A program made the position numbers and the translations under genes. From Pyrus communis (Eukaryota > Streptophyta > Magnoliopsida > Rosales > Rosaceae), in the NCBI RefSeq assembly GCF_963583255.1, contig NC_084803.1:7864238-7928237 (forward strand): a DNA stretch of 64,000 bases. The letters are read 5' to 3'. The notes under the pieces are model-generated. The model saw only the letters and a list, made by a program, of their open reading frames with translations, did not search any database and was not told the origin of the DNA. Positions 9,819 through 22,147 of this stretch are shown here, in pieces (the stretch's first letter is position 1; every line of letters begins with the position of its first letter).

Positions 9819-12800
9819 ATGAAGCAGCAGCAGAGCTCATCATCGTCCGAGGCGGTATCGTCGTCGTCGTCGTCGTCGTCCTCCTCCGCCGCATCCACTT
9901 CGGCGGACCATTCGCAGCCCGCCACCTCATCGCCGAATTCGGGAGCCTCCGAAAAGCTTCCGTCGATACCGGCGGCGGCGCTGGAGGACCTTTCCGTGGG
10001 GTCCAGGGACGGCGGGGGGGCACAGGAGAGCGTGACCGTCGATCGGCGGGGCGAGTACTCGACGGTCTGCCGATGGACGGTCCAGAATTTTCCGAGAATC
10101 AAGGCTAGGGCACTGTGGAGCAAGTACTTCGAGGTAGGGGGATACGATTGCCGGTTGCTAATATACCCTAAGGGTGACTCACAGGCGCTGCCGGGGTACA
10201 TCTCGATATACCTCCAAATCATGGACCCGCGGGGCACCTCGTCGTCCAAATGGGACTGTTTCGCGAGTTATCGGCTCGCCATCGTCAACCTCGCCGACGA
10301 TTCTAAGACCATTCATCGCGATTCTTGGCATCGGTTCTCGAGCAAGAAGAAATCTCACGGTTGGTGCGATTTTACGCCTTCTTCTACTGTCTTTGATTCG
10401 AAATTAGGTTATTTGTTCAATACCGACTCCGTTTTGATTACCGCCGACATCTTGATATTGAATGAGTCCGTTAATTTTACGCGAGATAGTAATAACAATA
10501 ACAATGAGCTCCAATCGTCCACCGGCTCGATGATGTCAGGTTCTGCGGTGGCCGGACCGGTTTCTGATGTGTTGAGTGGCAAGTTCACTTGGAAAGTTCA
10601 AAACTTTAGTTTGTTTAAGGAGATGATTAAGACTCAGAAGATAATGAGCCCGGTGTTTCCTGCTGGAGAGTGTAATTTGAGGATTAGTGTGTACCAGAGC
10701 TCGGTGAACGGCGTGGAGTTTTTGTCAATGTGTTTGGAGAGCAAGGACACGGACAAGACGGTTGTGTTGTCTGATAGGAGTTGTTGGTGTTTGTTTCGAA
10801 TGTCGGTGTTGAACCAGAAGCCTGGGACTAATCACATGCATAGGGACTCGTATGGGAGGTTTGCTGCTGATAATAAGAGTGGGGATAACACTAGTTTGGG
10901 GTGGAATGATTATATGAAGATGTCGGATTTTGTTGGGACTGAGTCGGGGTTTTTATTGGATGATACTGCGGTGTTTAGTACATCGTTTCATGTGATAAAG
11001 GAATTTAGTAGCTTTTCGAAGAATGGAGGATTAATTATGGGGAGGAGTGGTAGTGGGGCAAGGAAGTTGGATGGTCACATGGGGAAATTCAATTGGAGGA
11101 TTGACAACTTCACTAGGTTGAAGGATCTTTTAAAGAAGAGGAAGATAACGGGTCTTTGCATCAAGAGCAGGAGGTTTCAGATTGGAAATCGGGACTGTCG
11201 GCTCATTGTTTATCCCCGAGGTATGCTTCGCTATTGCACAAGAGAATTCTCTGTTTTATTCTCAATAATTTGTTGTAACAATCAATAACTCTTTCTTTTT
11301 GTGAATTAATATGTTGCAAAGCTATGAAACCATGTGATACATTCTCATACAGATATTTGAGGATTAGTAGTACCTTATTCATCCTATTTGAAAATGATTT
11401 TACATGTCCTTCCCTATTATCCCACCACTTGAACGTATGGAGCTGCATCTGTAGTTACTTGGCATCATGGGCCACTGCAAATATGGTATGTATTAATGCT
11501 ATCTAAGATAGCATAAACCACCATAATTTGCATATATTGTTTATACTCTGCTACTCTGATCGTTGTGCTCGAAGCCGCGATGTTACTTGAGCTATGCTAT
11601 GCTTATTTAGTTCTTAGGATTGTGGATGTCATGAAAAGTTTGAAATGCCATATGGTGGAATGATAAAATTTTGTTAATGTGGTAGACAACATAAAACCTA
11701 TCCAGCTTGTGCTTCAGAGAGTGAACTGATGAAAATTTTCCATATTTTTGGTGGTATCAGGGCAGTCTCAACCACCATGCCACCTTTCAGTGTTTCTGGA
11801 AGTTACTGATTCACGGAACACTTCTAGTGACTGGAGTTGTTTTGTGAGCCATCGTTTGTCTGTTGTTAACCAGAGGATGGAGGAGAAGTCTGTCACGAAG
11901 GAGTCTCAGAATCGCTACTCCAAAGCTGCAAAGGACTGGGGCTGGCGTGAATTTGTGACGCTTACTAGTCTCTTTGATCAAGATTCAGGGTTTCTTATTC
12001 TGGACACTGTTGTATTCTCAGCGGAGGTCCTTATATTGAAAGAGACATCAATAATGCAAGAGTTTACTGATCAGGATACTGAGTCAAGCAATGCTGGTTC
12101 GCAGATTGATAAGAACGGAAAAAGAAGTTCCTTCACATGGAAGGTGGAGAATTTCCTGTCTTTTAAGGAAATAATGGAGACCCGAAAAATCTTTAGCAAA
12201 TTCTTCCAAGCTGGTGGATGTGAACTTCGAATTGGTATGCAGCAGTCACACATATTCTCCACTAAAAAGGCGGTCTCATTTGTTTGCATTTCTTAATTTT
12301 ACCGACATTTGTTTTCCGTGATGCAGGTGTATATGAGTCCTTTGACACCATATGTATTTATTTGGAGAGTGACCAGTCAGTTGGTAGTGATCTGGATAAA
12401 AACTTTTGGGTTAGATACAGGATGGCTGTTGTGAATCAAAAGAACCCTGCTAAAACTGTGTGGAAGGAGTCATCTATATGTACAAAGACTTGGAACAATT
12501 CTGTTTTACAATTCATGAAGGTGTCGGATATGTTGGAAGCAGATGCAGGGTTTCTTGTTCGTGATACTGTTGTTTTTGTTTGCGAAATATTGGACTGCTG
12601 TCCTTGGTTTGAGTTTTCAGATCTCGAGGTTAGTGTTTACATGCATATTTCAGTTATAGACAGCCTGCTAATCATGGTTGTATTTATACTGTCTGTCTGA
12701 TGTTCAAGTTTGTTGATTCTTAAGTGCTGATACCGATTTTTTTAATTTTCTGGGAAGATTTGTTTGGTTCTTTAATTTTTACACGTCTTCTCTAACATGG

Positions 12801-15800
12801 TTTGAGATATATTTATGTTGTTATCATGGGATGGTTGATGTTAGTTTGCCTGCTTCATCTGTCGGCGTAACATTTAATTTAGAACAAGGGTACATTTGTT
12901 TTAGGGAGTTTTAACGAAAAGCTCACGGTACTGTTCACTTTAACGAAAAACCACATTTTTACAGTAAAAAGTCAATCCTGGTACTATTCACTTTACCCTT
13001 TATTCTGTCCTTATCGTTAAAACTCAAAGTTTTCAAACCCCTTTCATTAGTTTTCCTTTTGTTTTAACCTTGTTAATGTCTCTGCCTTGAGCAATAAAAT
13101 TTCCATTTAACTTAAGCAGTCAGTTTATACGTCTCACTATCTTTTAGCTTGCCACTGTAGCAATACAATTTGACTAAGAATGGTCTTCCCCTTCTACTCT
13201 TTTATGGTGGTTGCCTACTGGTATGCATTTTGCCTGTCAGGTTTTTGCTTCGGAGGATGATCAGGATGCATTGACAACAGATCCTGATGAGCTTGTTGAT
13301 TCTGAAGACAGTGAAGGAATTGGTGGTGATGAAGAAGATATCTTTAGAAACCTACTTTCTAGAGCTGGATTTCACCTCACATACGGAGATAATCCTTCAC
13401 AGCCACAGGTCACTTTACGAGAAAAACTTCTGATGGATGCTGGTGCTATTGCTGGTTTTCTGACTGGGCTCCGTGTTTATCTTGATGACCCTGCTAAAGT
13501 AAAACGCCTGCTTCTTCCGACCAAGCTTTCTGGTAGCAGTGATGGGATGAAGGTCAAAAAGAATGATGAATCTTCCCCTAGTTTGATGAATTTGCTTATG
13601 GGAGTCAAAGTTCTGCAGCAGGCTATCATTGATTTACTTTTGGACATTATGGTTGAGTGTTGCCAACCTACAGAAGGGACTTCTAATGGTGACTTGTCTG
13701 ATACAAACTCAAAGTCTCCAGATGGAAGCGGAGCTGCTAGTCCGTTGCAACCCGATAGAGAAAATGGAGCTACAGAATCTGTATGTGAAAGATTGGATAC
13801 TGGCGCTGATGAAACTAGCAGCAGCTCTTCGGCTGTTCAAAGCTCTGACGTGACTGGGATTGGTGTACCTAGAAAAACTGTTCCTGGAAAACCAATTTGT
13901 CCTCCAGAAACATCCGCCGGGGTGTTGGAAAATGTGACCCTTCGCTCAAAGGTGCATTACATTGTTGATCTAGTATTTGATATGCAGCTTAAGTGATAGT
14001 ACTGACCTGTTTTAACAAATTGAATTTCAGACCAAGTGGCCAGAGCAATCAGAGGAGCTCTTAGGATTGATTGTAAACTCGTTGCGAGCTCTAGATGGAG
14101 CTGTTCCACAAGGCTGTCCTGAACCAAGACGTCGGCCTCAGTCGGCACAAAAGATCGCTCTTGTACTGGATAAAGCGCCAAAGCATTTGCAGTCTGATCT
14201 TGTTGCTTTGGTGCCCAAGTTGGTTGAGCACTCAGAGCATCCACTTGCTGCTTTTGCACTTATAGAACGACTTCAAAAGCCAGATGCAGAACCTGCTTTG
14301 CGGACACCTGTAAGATTTATTTACTTATTGTCGTTCAAAGATATTTTGCTTTCCCCAGATGTGTTTTTATATCTATTTAATACAAAGCATCTTACATATA
14401 TTATGGAAAGCAATCTAGCTAGCATGTGCACCTTTGCACAAGTCTATTGCTACATTGTTCTTCTTTTAAGTTATCTTTATCGTAATTCTCAGGTTTTTGG
14501 TGCTCTGAGTCAACTGGACTGTGGCAGTGAAGTGTGGGAACGAGTTTTATCTCAATCTTTTGAGTTTTTGCTGGATTCAAATGATGAGCCTCTTGTTGCA
14601 ACCATAGATTTTATATTTAAAGCTGCATCCCAGTGCCAACACCTCCCCGAAGCCGTATGTGTATAACGTATTCTTGATTGAATAATTACCTAACTACATT
14701 ATTCTAAGGAAAAAAAAAAAATCCACTTATATTATTGTATTTACTTTTGCATTCCTTTCTCTTCGCATGCGTAACCTTCTTTGTTCTCTATTGTAGGTCA
14801 GATCTGTCCGTGTTAGGCTAAAGAATTTGGGTGTCAACATTTCTCCTTGTGTTCTTGAATTTTTGAGTAGAACTGTAAATAGCTGGGGAGATGTTGCTGA
14901 AACCATACTTAGAGATATTGATTGTGATGATGAATTTAGTGACACTTGCTCGACATTGAATTCTGGTCTTTTCTTGTTTGGTGAACATGGACCGATTTCT
15001 GAACGGTTTCATCCGGTGGATGAGCAGGCTTTCCGCTCGAGTTGTCTCTTTTCTGACATTTACATCTTGATTGAGATGTTATCCATACCTTGTTTGGCAG
15101 TTGAAGCCTCTCAAACATTTGAGAGAGCTGTAGCTCGTGGTGCCATTGTGGCTCATTCTGTGGCCATGGTTTTGGAAAGGCGCCTTGCTCAAAGATTGAA
15201 TCTTGATGGTAGATTTGTTGGGGATAATTTTCAGCGGACCGATGTTGCAGCAGAGGGAGATGCCAATGAACAGCTGAGAGTCCAACGAGACGATTTTACT
15301 TCAGTTCTTGGTCTTGCTGAGGCATTGGCCCTCTCTAGAGATCCTTGTGTTAAGGGATTTGTGAAGATGCTGTATACATTATTATTGAAATGGTATGCTG
15401 ACGAGACTTATCGAGGGAGAATGCTGAAGAGACTTGTAGATCGAGCCACTAGCACTACAGATAGTAACCGTGAAGTTGATCTAGATTTGGATATCTTGGT
15501 GATGCTGGCTTCTGAAGAACAAGAAATTATCAGACCAGTTTTGAGTATGATGCGGGAGGTTGCTGAACTTGCAAATGTTGATCGTGCTGCTCTGTGGCAC
15601 CAGTTATGTGCTAGTGAAGATGAAATAATTCGCATGCGTGAAGAAAAGAAAGCCGAAAATGCTACTATGGTTAAAGAAAAAGCTGTTATATCGCAAAAAC
15701 TGAGTGAATCTGAGGCCACTAACACTCGTCTTAAGGTACTTGTTGTCTTAGGTGATATGGCTACGATTATTGCATCTTGTTTATTCTTTTCCGGAGAATA

Positions 15801-17321
15801 TTAGAATTGATGCATGTCATGATGTGGCAGTCTGAAATGAAGGCTGAGATTGATCGCTTTGCTCGAGAAAAGAAGGAACTATCCGAACAAATACAAGAAG
15901 TTGAGAGTCAGCTTGAGTGGCACCGCTCTGAGCGAGATGATGAAATCAGAAAGCTCACTACAGAGAGGAAAGTGCTTCAGGATCGCCTTCATGATGCAGA
16001 GACACAACTATCTCAATTGAAGTCCCGAAAACGTGATGAATTGAAGGTATCAAATTTGCTTTTTTGTCTTGTCATCTCAAATGACCTCACAGCCTTTTAT
16101 CCAAGCAGGTGTTCTTCTGTATTTAATAGTTTCTCAAAAGGCTTTCTCTTTCTCATATCAGGTTATTTGATGCTTCAGAAGTTGGGTTTAGCTTTTAATT
16201 TTTAAGCATATATTTGTTTTTATTATGTTATGGGCTCATTTTTTGTCTGCATGCCATTTGAGTTGACATCTTGATATGAATGGTGATTTTGGATCGTGCA
16301 ATAGGGATTTCGTCTATGGAAGCTGCATGTTTAAATGTTTTTCATGCCAAAGTCTTGCGAGTATTCATTCATTTTGAACTCACAGAAAATATTAGTAGGC
16401 GTAATTATTTGATGACATTTGGATTGACCCTTGTTTATGATAATTTCTTGATTTGATGTTTTTGTCTTTTGCTTTTCTACCAAGACATACCCTTTTCTAA
16501 CTGCAATGGATGAATGTGACAGAAATTGGTGAAGGAGAAAAATGCTCTTGCTGAAAGGTTGAAGAGCGCTGAAGGCGCACGTAAAAGATTTGATGAAGAA
16601 CTTAAACGGTATGCCACAGAGAATGTAACCCGAGAGGAAATTCGACAGTCTCTCGAAGATGAAGTACGGCGATTGACACAAACAGTGGGGCAAACAGAAG
16701 GAGAGAAACGGGAGAAAGAAGAGCAGGTTGCTCTGTGTGAGGCGTATATTGATGGGATGGAATCAAAATTGCAGGCCTGCCAGGTTTTTGCCCTCAAAAT
16801 AGCCAATGCTCTTTTTTTTCCCTTCATTTTCTTTTTCATGATCACCTTAATATTCCCTTCTCCTAATTATTTGTATATCACCAGAAGCAGCTAGCTTCGG
16901 TGCTTATTAAGTTTCATATTTGGTTTATCTTCTATTCGGGATAATGATTAATGCGTCTCCTTATCTCATGCAGCAATATATTCACACCCTCGAGGCATCA
17001 CTTCAGGAAGAAATGTCCCGACATGCTCCTCTGTATGGGGCGGGTTTGGAAGCTCTATCAATGAAGGAGTTGGAAACACTTTCACGCATCCATGAAGAAG
17101 GCCTCAGGCAGATCCATACCCTTCAGCAGCAGCGTAAAGGCAGTCCATCCGGCAGTCCTCTTGTGAGCCCTCACGCCCTCCAACACAATCATGGCTTATA
17201 TCCTTCAACGCCACCCCAGATGGCCGTTGGAATGCCTCCTTCGCTCATCCCAAATGGTGTCGGAATCCACAGCAATGGGCATGTGAATGGTAATGTTGGA
17301 CCATGGTTCAACCATTCGTAG
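9819..17321 (+). CDS. Large four-MATH-domain (TRAF-like) protein with C-terminal coiled coil
   Basis: Ten exons join in frame: 9819-11220, 11761-12234, 12327-12628, 13241-13951, 14031-14309, 14493-14654, 14797-15735, 15831-16046, 16523-16783 and 16974-17321, giving 1697 aa with GT-AG introns. The N terminus is a Ser-rich low-complexity stretch built on TCG triplets. Four MATH domains follow (about 81-214, 252-395, 425-560 and 593-725), each opening with a TWKVQNF-like motif. A middle region without a recognised domain leads into a long charged coiled coil (about 1290-1620), then a Gly/Pro/His-rich tail. The layout and length match the Arabidopsis At2g25320-type TRAF-like family, whose biochemical role is poorly known. 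MATH domains generally bind partner peptides, so a scaffold role is likely but inferred. Intron 3 carries a small MITE. Confidence 0.93.
12904..13058. mobile_element. Small MITE-like insertion in MATH-gene intron 3
   Basis: The segment opens with GGGAGTTTTAACGAAAAG and closes with CTTTCATTAGTTTTCC, which are approximate inverted repeats. A second inverted pair is present internally. It also holds two direct subrepeats around GGTACTRTTCACTTTA. The size (about 155 bp), ends and intronic site fit a MITE. I did not find a clean target duplication. Confidence 0.5.
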
Positions 17322-17664
17322 ATGCCTGGGTCCTAGACTCGTAGCTGTCTTTTGTGCCAATGTCGGCATTGGTTGGCCCAGCGGAATCGGGTGAAACTGC
17401 TATTTTTGGAGTCGGTTTTTTATGACATTTAGGCTGTTTGAACTGTTGGAACCGAGTTGAAAAGAGAAAGAAAAAGGAAAAAAAAAGGAATAAGATGATA
17501 AAAGCTAGGTTTAGGGTTCAAGTAAGTAAAAGTGAGGAAGAGAATCCAATACAGTTGCAAATGCCAGTACTCCCTCATTTACCCCCATTTTGCTCCCCTT
17601 GAAGTCAATTATAGGCTTTTGCTCCCCTTAAATTTTTTGATATTCCGGTGTTCAATTTATTTTC

Positions 17665-17669
<5 letters not shown>

Positions 17670-17719
<50 letters not shown>
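17670..17719. repeat. (CT)n microsatellite, about 25 units
   Basis: A perfect CT repeat about 350 bases after the MATH-gene stop, near or inside its 3' UTR. Confidence 0.95.
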
Positions 17720-17722
<3 letters not shown>

Positions 17723-18690
17723 GATGTGGTGCAGTTCTGTTTAGGCAAATCAACTGGTTTATCCATCTCTTTGCAAGCGTTTTTGCTAGAATAGTGACAG
17801 TCACATTTACTGATTATGTTGTTGATCATTTTCTAATACGTTTACTAAATACATTGGCGATCATTTTCTCATACTCGTGGATTTATACGCTGTTGATCTC
17901 TTCCTATGTTCTCCCTTCCTACCTCTTATTTTCACTTCTTCCCTTTCACCTCTTCCTCGTTTATTTTTTCCTCTTAGTTTCCCTTTTTCATTTTTTTGGG
18001 TAAACATTCCTCTTATTAGTTTCTCTCTTTTCGGAGTTGAACAAAACTGATAGAACTTGAAGTTAAATCAAATATTTAGTTCGGTTCTTTATTGCAGGCT
18101 AGGCCGACTGAACCGGACCATGTTCCAAGGTCTGACACGCATAAGTAATGTAATCAGACTGAACCTTCATTAGGAATGTAATCAGAAATATGCGTTCAAA
18201 TATTTCGGATAAAGATCTTTTTGGATTCTCTTTGTGAGGATCTTAGGGATCAATTCATTTTAATCATTTATCGTACATCGTGCGATTAGTTTTCATTGTT
18301 TATGTTTCAATTTTAAATAAAAAATTCAAACTAATTTCTGACCACAAGATAACCGATAACCGAATATGATGAACTGATCCAAATATTATTACTCTTCCAG
18401 AAATTGTCAAAAGTGTTTCAATGCTTCTGAAGCAATTTCTTTTATGATCTAGAAGCGCTTTTAGGCTATTTTCGAATGAAGTCTCTCAACAAGTCTCTCT
18501 CTCTCTCTCTAGTATATTGTAGTTTATTTGTAACTAATTTATATCTTAAATTTTTTGAGACTTAGTATTCCATCTAAACGTCAGTAATCAGCGGCTATGG
18601 TTTCGAATTGCGTTATTTTGACTAAATTGCTAGCGTACTGTGAGGGTTAGGAAACAGGTTTGAAAGGTAGACAAATGAGTAAGACAGTTT
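17720..18690. other. Intergenic region before the tandem arrays
   Basis: No gene is supported. Around 18200-18360 there is a diverged copy of an inverted-repeat element of the same kind as the one at 53954-54114; both share a TTGTACATCGTGCG-like core. The remainder is AT-rich. Confidence 0.45.
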
Positions 18691-19332
18691 GCCACAATGA
18701 TGAAAAGGTAGATAAATTAGGTTACCTTAATTAGAAAATTTGGTTAATTACGGCTGGTTAATGATTCGTTTGGAAGTGCTTTTAAAATGATTGAACGTTT
18801 TTGGTGAAAATGTTTTTGGAACCAATCCTTAGTAAAAATGGAAGTGGATCCTTAAAAATAAAAAAAAAATAAAAAATAAAAAAAACACTTTGCATCTGGA
18901 AGTAGAACATAACTGATGCTTCTTCTAGGAAGCCACAATGATGAAAAGGTAGATAAATTAGGTTACCTTCATTAGAAAATTTGGTTAATTACGGCTGGTT
19001 AATGATTCGTTTGGAAGTGCTTTTAAAATGATTGAACGTTTTTGGTGAAAATGTTTTTGGAACCAATCCTTAGTAAAAATGGAAGTGGATCCTTAAAAAT
19101 AAAAAAAAAATAAAAAATAAAAAAAACACTTTGCATCTGGAAGTAGAACATAACTGATGCTTCTTCTAGGAAGCCACAATGATGAAAAGGTAGATAAATT
19201 AGGTTACCTTAATTAGAAAATTTGGTTAATTACGGCTGGTTAATGATTCGTTTGGAAGTGCTTTTAAAATGATTGAACGTTTTTGGTGAAAATGTTTTTG
19301 GAACCAATCCTTAGTAAAAATGGAAGTGGATC

Positions 19333-19383
<51 letters not shown>

Positions 19384-19431
19384 ACTTTGCTTCTGGAAGT
19401 AGAACATAACTGATGTTTCTTCTAGGAAGCA
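18691..19431. repeat. Three tandem copies of a 241-bp unit
   Basis: Units begin at 18691, 18932 and 19173, each with GCCACAATGATGAAAAGG. The first two are exactly 241 bases apart. The copies are nearly identical except in the internal A-rich tract, which is longest in the third (about 19337-19381). Each unit contains host flank followed by the left half of a MITE. Only the third copy runs on into the MITE right half. Confidence 0.92.
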
Positions 19432-19507
19432 CTTTAAGTACTTTTGGAACCCAAAAATATTTTATTTAAAAGTTTTTTCAATCATTTAAAAGCACTACCA
19501 AACGAGC
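19246..19507. mobile_element. MITE whose left half is amplified in the 241-bp array
   Basis: The left end reads TTCGTTTGGAAGTGCTTTTA and the right end AAAAGCACTACCAAACGAG, giving terminal inverted repeats of about 30 bp. The related element at 57047-57272 has the same end sequences, which supports one MITE family. The internal A-run lies in the middle. Confidence 0.75.
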
Positions 19508-20002
19508 CCAACTTTGGTTAAAAGTGTTTTAGTTATACACGTTATTAACTATATAATTAGTAACTACGGCGCAAATATGCAAATATTCTTCACCACATTT
19601 TACAACTATCTACATTTTCTGCAAATTTGATTTATGGATATCATATTCGCAAATGTATAGTAGTATGTTTAAACCATACGCCTTAGGGTTGATGCTAGAT
19701 GAAAAGAAATACATATTAAACAAACGACGGATAATAGTTGGGATAATAGATGGCAAATGTGATATTATCTGATAATGAGGTAGCTTGAAGTGTATCAAAA
19801 GTGGAAATGAGAGATTCTTGCAACATAATTTGGTTACGTGTGTCAACTATATTTGCGCCTACCGCATGTAAACATCTATATATAATTGTCAAATAACGTG
19901 TTACATCTAGTTGAGATATCTCATTAACGCGTGTATATAACTATTATTATCCTGGAATAAGCTAGTTTAAAGTTTATCAAAAGACAAAAATGAGTTATTT
20001 TT

Positions 20003-20792
20003 GCCTGATATTTTTTGACGTGAGTCGGTTATTTGACGGTTCCCATGCGCAAAAAGGGATCGAAGACCGTAGGAAACTACGTGGAAATTAACTAAGTCTA
20101 TATGCATGAACTTGGAAGAAGAAATAAGGGAAACAAAGATAACTTGATAAATCTCATTTGGCTTGATATTTTTTGATGTGAGTCGGTTATTTGACGGTTC
20201 CCATGCGCAAAAAGGGATCGAAGACCGTAGGAAACTACGTGGAAATTAACTAAGTCTATATGCATGAACTTGGAAGAAGAAATAAGGGAAACAAAGATAA
20301 CTTGATAAATCTCATTTGGCTTGATATTTTTTGATGTGAGTCGGTTATTTGACGGTTCCCATGCGCAAAAAGGGATCGAAGACCGTAGGAAACTACGTGG
20401 AAATTAACTAAGTCTATATGCATGAACTTGGAAGAAGAAATAAGGGAAACAAAGATAACTTGATAAATCTCATTTGGCTTGATTTTTTTTGACGTGAGTC
20501 GGTTATTTGACGGTTCCCATGCGCAAAAAGGGATCGAAGACCGTAGGAAACTACGTGGAAATTAACTAAGTCTATATGCATGAACTTGGAAGAAGAAATA
20601 AGGGAAACAAAGATAACTTGATAAATCTCATTTGGCTTGATATTTTTTGATGTGAGTCGGTTATTTGACGGTTCCCATGCGCAAAAAGGGATCGAAGACC
20701 GTAGGAAACTACGTGGAAATTAACTAAGTCTATATGCATGAACTTGGAAGAAGACATAAGGGAAACAAAGATAACTTGATAAATCTCATTTG
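20003..20792. repeat. Five tandem copies of a 158-bp satellite-like unit
   Basis: Units start at 20003, 20161, 20319, 20477 and 20635, each exactly 158 bases. They are almost identical: GATGTG versus GACGTG near the start, one T/A change in the T-run of copy 4, and one AAGAAATA to AAGACATA change in copy 5. Each unit contains TTGACGGTTCCCATGCGC and GACCGTAGGAAACTACG. No open frame is conserved across units. The homogeneity points to recent amplification. Confidence 0.95.
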
Positions 20793-22147
20793 GCTTCTCA
20801 ACGTGTCGGCCAAGCGATATGCCAACAACAGACCTAATTTGTTCGAACCGATACTGTTCTTAATTTTATCATCTGCTCAATCTATCATGTGAGATTTTAT
20901 CACAGAAGACCTCGTTATTAATTAGAGTTGAACAATCATATTTAAACCCATTATTTTCTTTTGCACCCATCGATGTGGGATTCCAACATTGAACACACCA
21001 TTGTAAACCCTAGCGAGCGCACCACCATTGAAATGACCGGGACAGCCCGCCGGATCTGTTCTCGGAGACCTCGCACTGGCGGATCTCCAGTGCAACAAAG
21101 TAGAAGGCCATGCCTGGAGCCACAATGCCCGCCTGGCATGTGTTGCTCAAGTCTCTGATCAATCAACTGACAGCACAATCGATGGCTCCCACCACCTTGC
21201 CACCGTTGAAGACCACCTCATTACCGTCCTCCGTGCCACCACCGCCCTCAGCCCGTTCGGAAAATAACCCAAATACCAACAAGAAGTGAAGACATCTGGG
21301 CTTATGGGAGGAGGCCAAGATAATAAGTACAATATTCATCAGGGCACCATGCGTACTAATGTGGAGCGCAGGTTGCACCAGCTCCTGCTTTAGGAACTTT
21401 AATGGACCTTACTTTGGGGCTTGCAAGCTCCCAAAGGACACTGTTGGGGTTAGATAGTGAGTAGGAGAGTAGGAAGACGGTGGTTTGGATTGAGAGTTGT
21501 AAGGAAAAGGGTATTCAATGGTGACTATAGAGTGCAAGGATCGGCCCGAGGCTCATGTTTGATACTGTGTGCACTCTCATTGACATGCAGTATGTAAGTT
21601 TCCATGCTTCTGCTAGTGCCCAAGAAGGTTATGCCTTTCAGTAATTGCATACCATCACTATTCATGAGAAGCAAATGCTGCTATTTGTACCACATTTACG
21701 AACCGTCTTCGCCGACAACTGGTTTGCGAAAAGTGGTTGTGTCTGACTTCAACTAGAAAAGTAATCAGCAATATTGTGGTTGATAAATGTAGTTCAATAG
21801 TTTCGTATACCCTGTGCACTTGAACTCTGTCTTTTATTTGTAAATTGATCACATTGTGATTGTTAATGGAGACTAATTAACTAAGGAATTATTGTTTCCA
21901 TCCAAGTATTTTATTCGACACATCGACGGGGATGCCTTGTGTACTTAGAGGCTGCTATATAGAGCGTCGGGTTTGTGAGGTGAGTACGAAGCTCAATTTT
22001 ACGAGATCAGATGAGATGTACAATGTGATAGTAATACTGATTAAAAGTTGCACTCATTTCTGTATGTATAAATTAACAAGGTGTATGAAGGTAAAAATAG
22101 GTCTGTGAATAGCACTATCCTAAATATAAACAAAAGAAGATAATTAC
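20793..22147. other. Intergenic region with an unassigned GC-rich block (about 20950-21400)
   Basis: The block at about 20950-21400 is much more GC-rich than its surroundings and open over short stretches on both strands, including minus-strand pieces with sequence like CQAGIVAPGMAFYFVALE. Stops interrupt every frame. It may be a decayed gene or captured fragment; I do not recognise the family. The rest is AT-rich without a supported feature. Confidence 0.35.

Noticed and set aside
9626..10249. 207-codon open frame antisense to MATH exon 1
   Set aside because: It is a shadow of the GC-rich, TCG-repeat coding exon on the other strand; its acidic run is the complement of the Ser codons.
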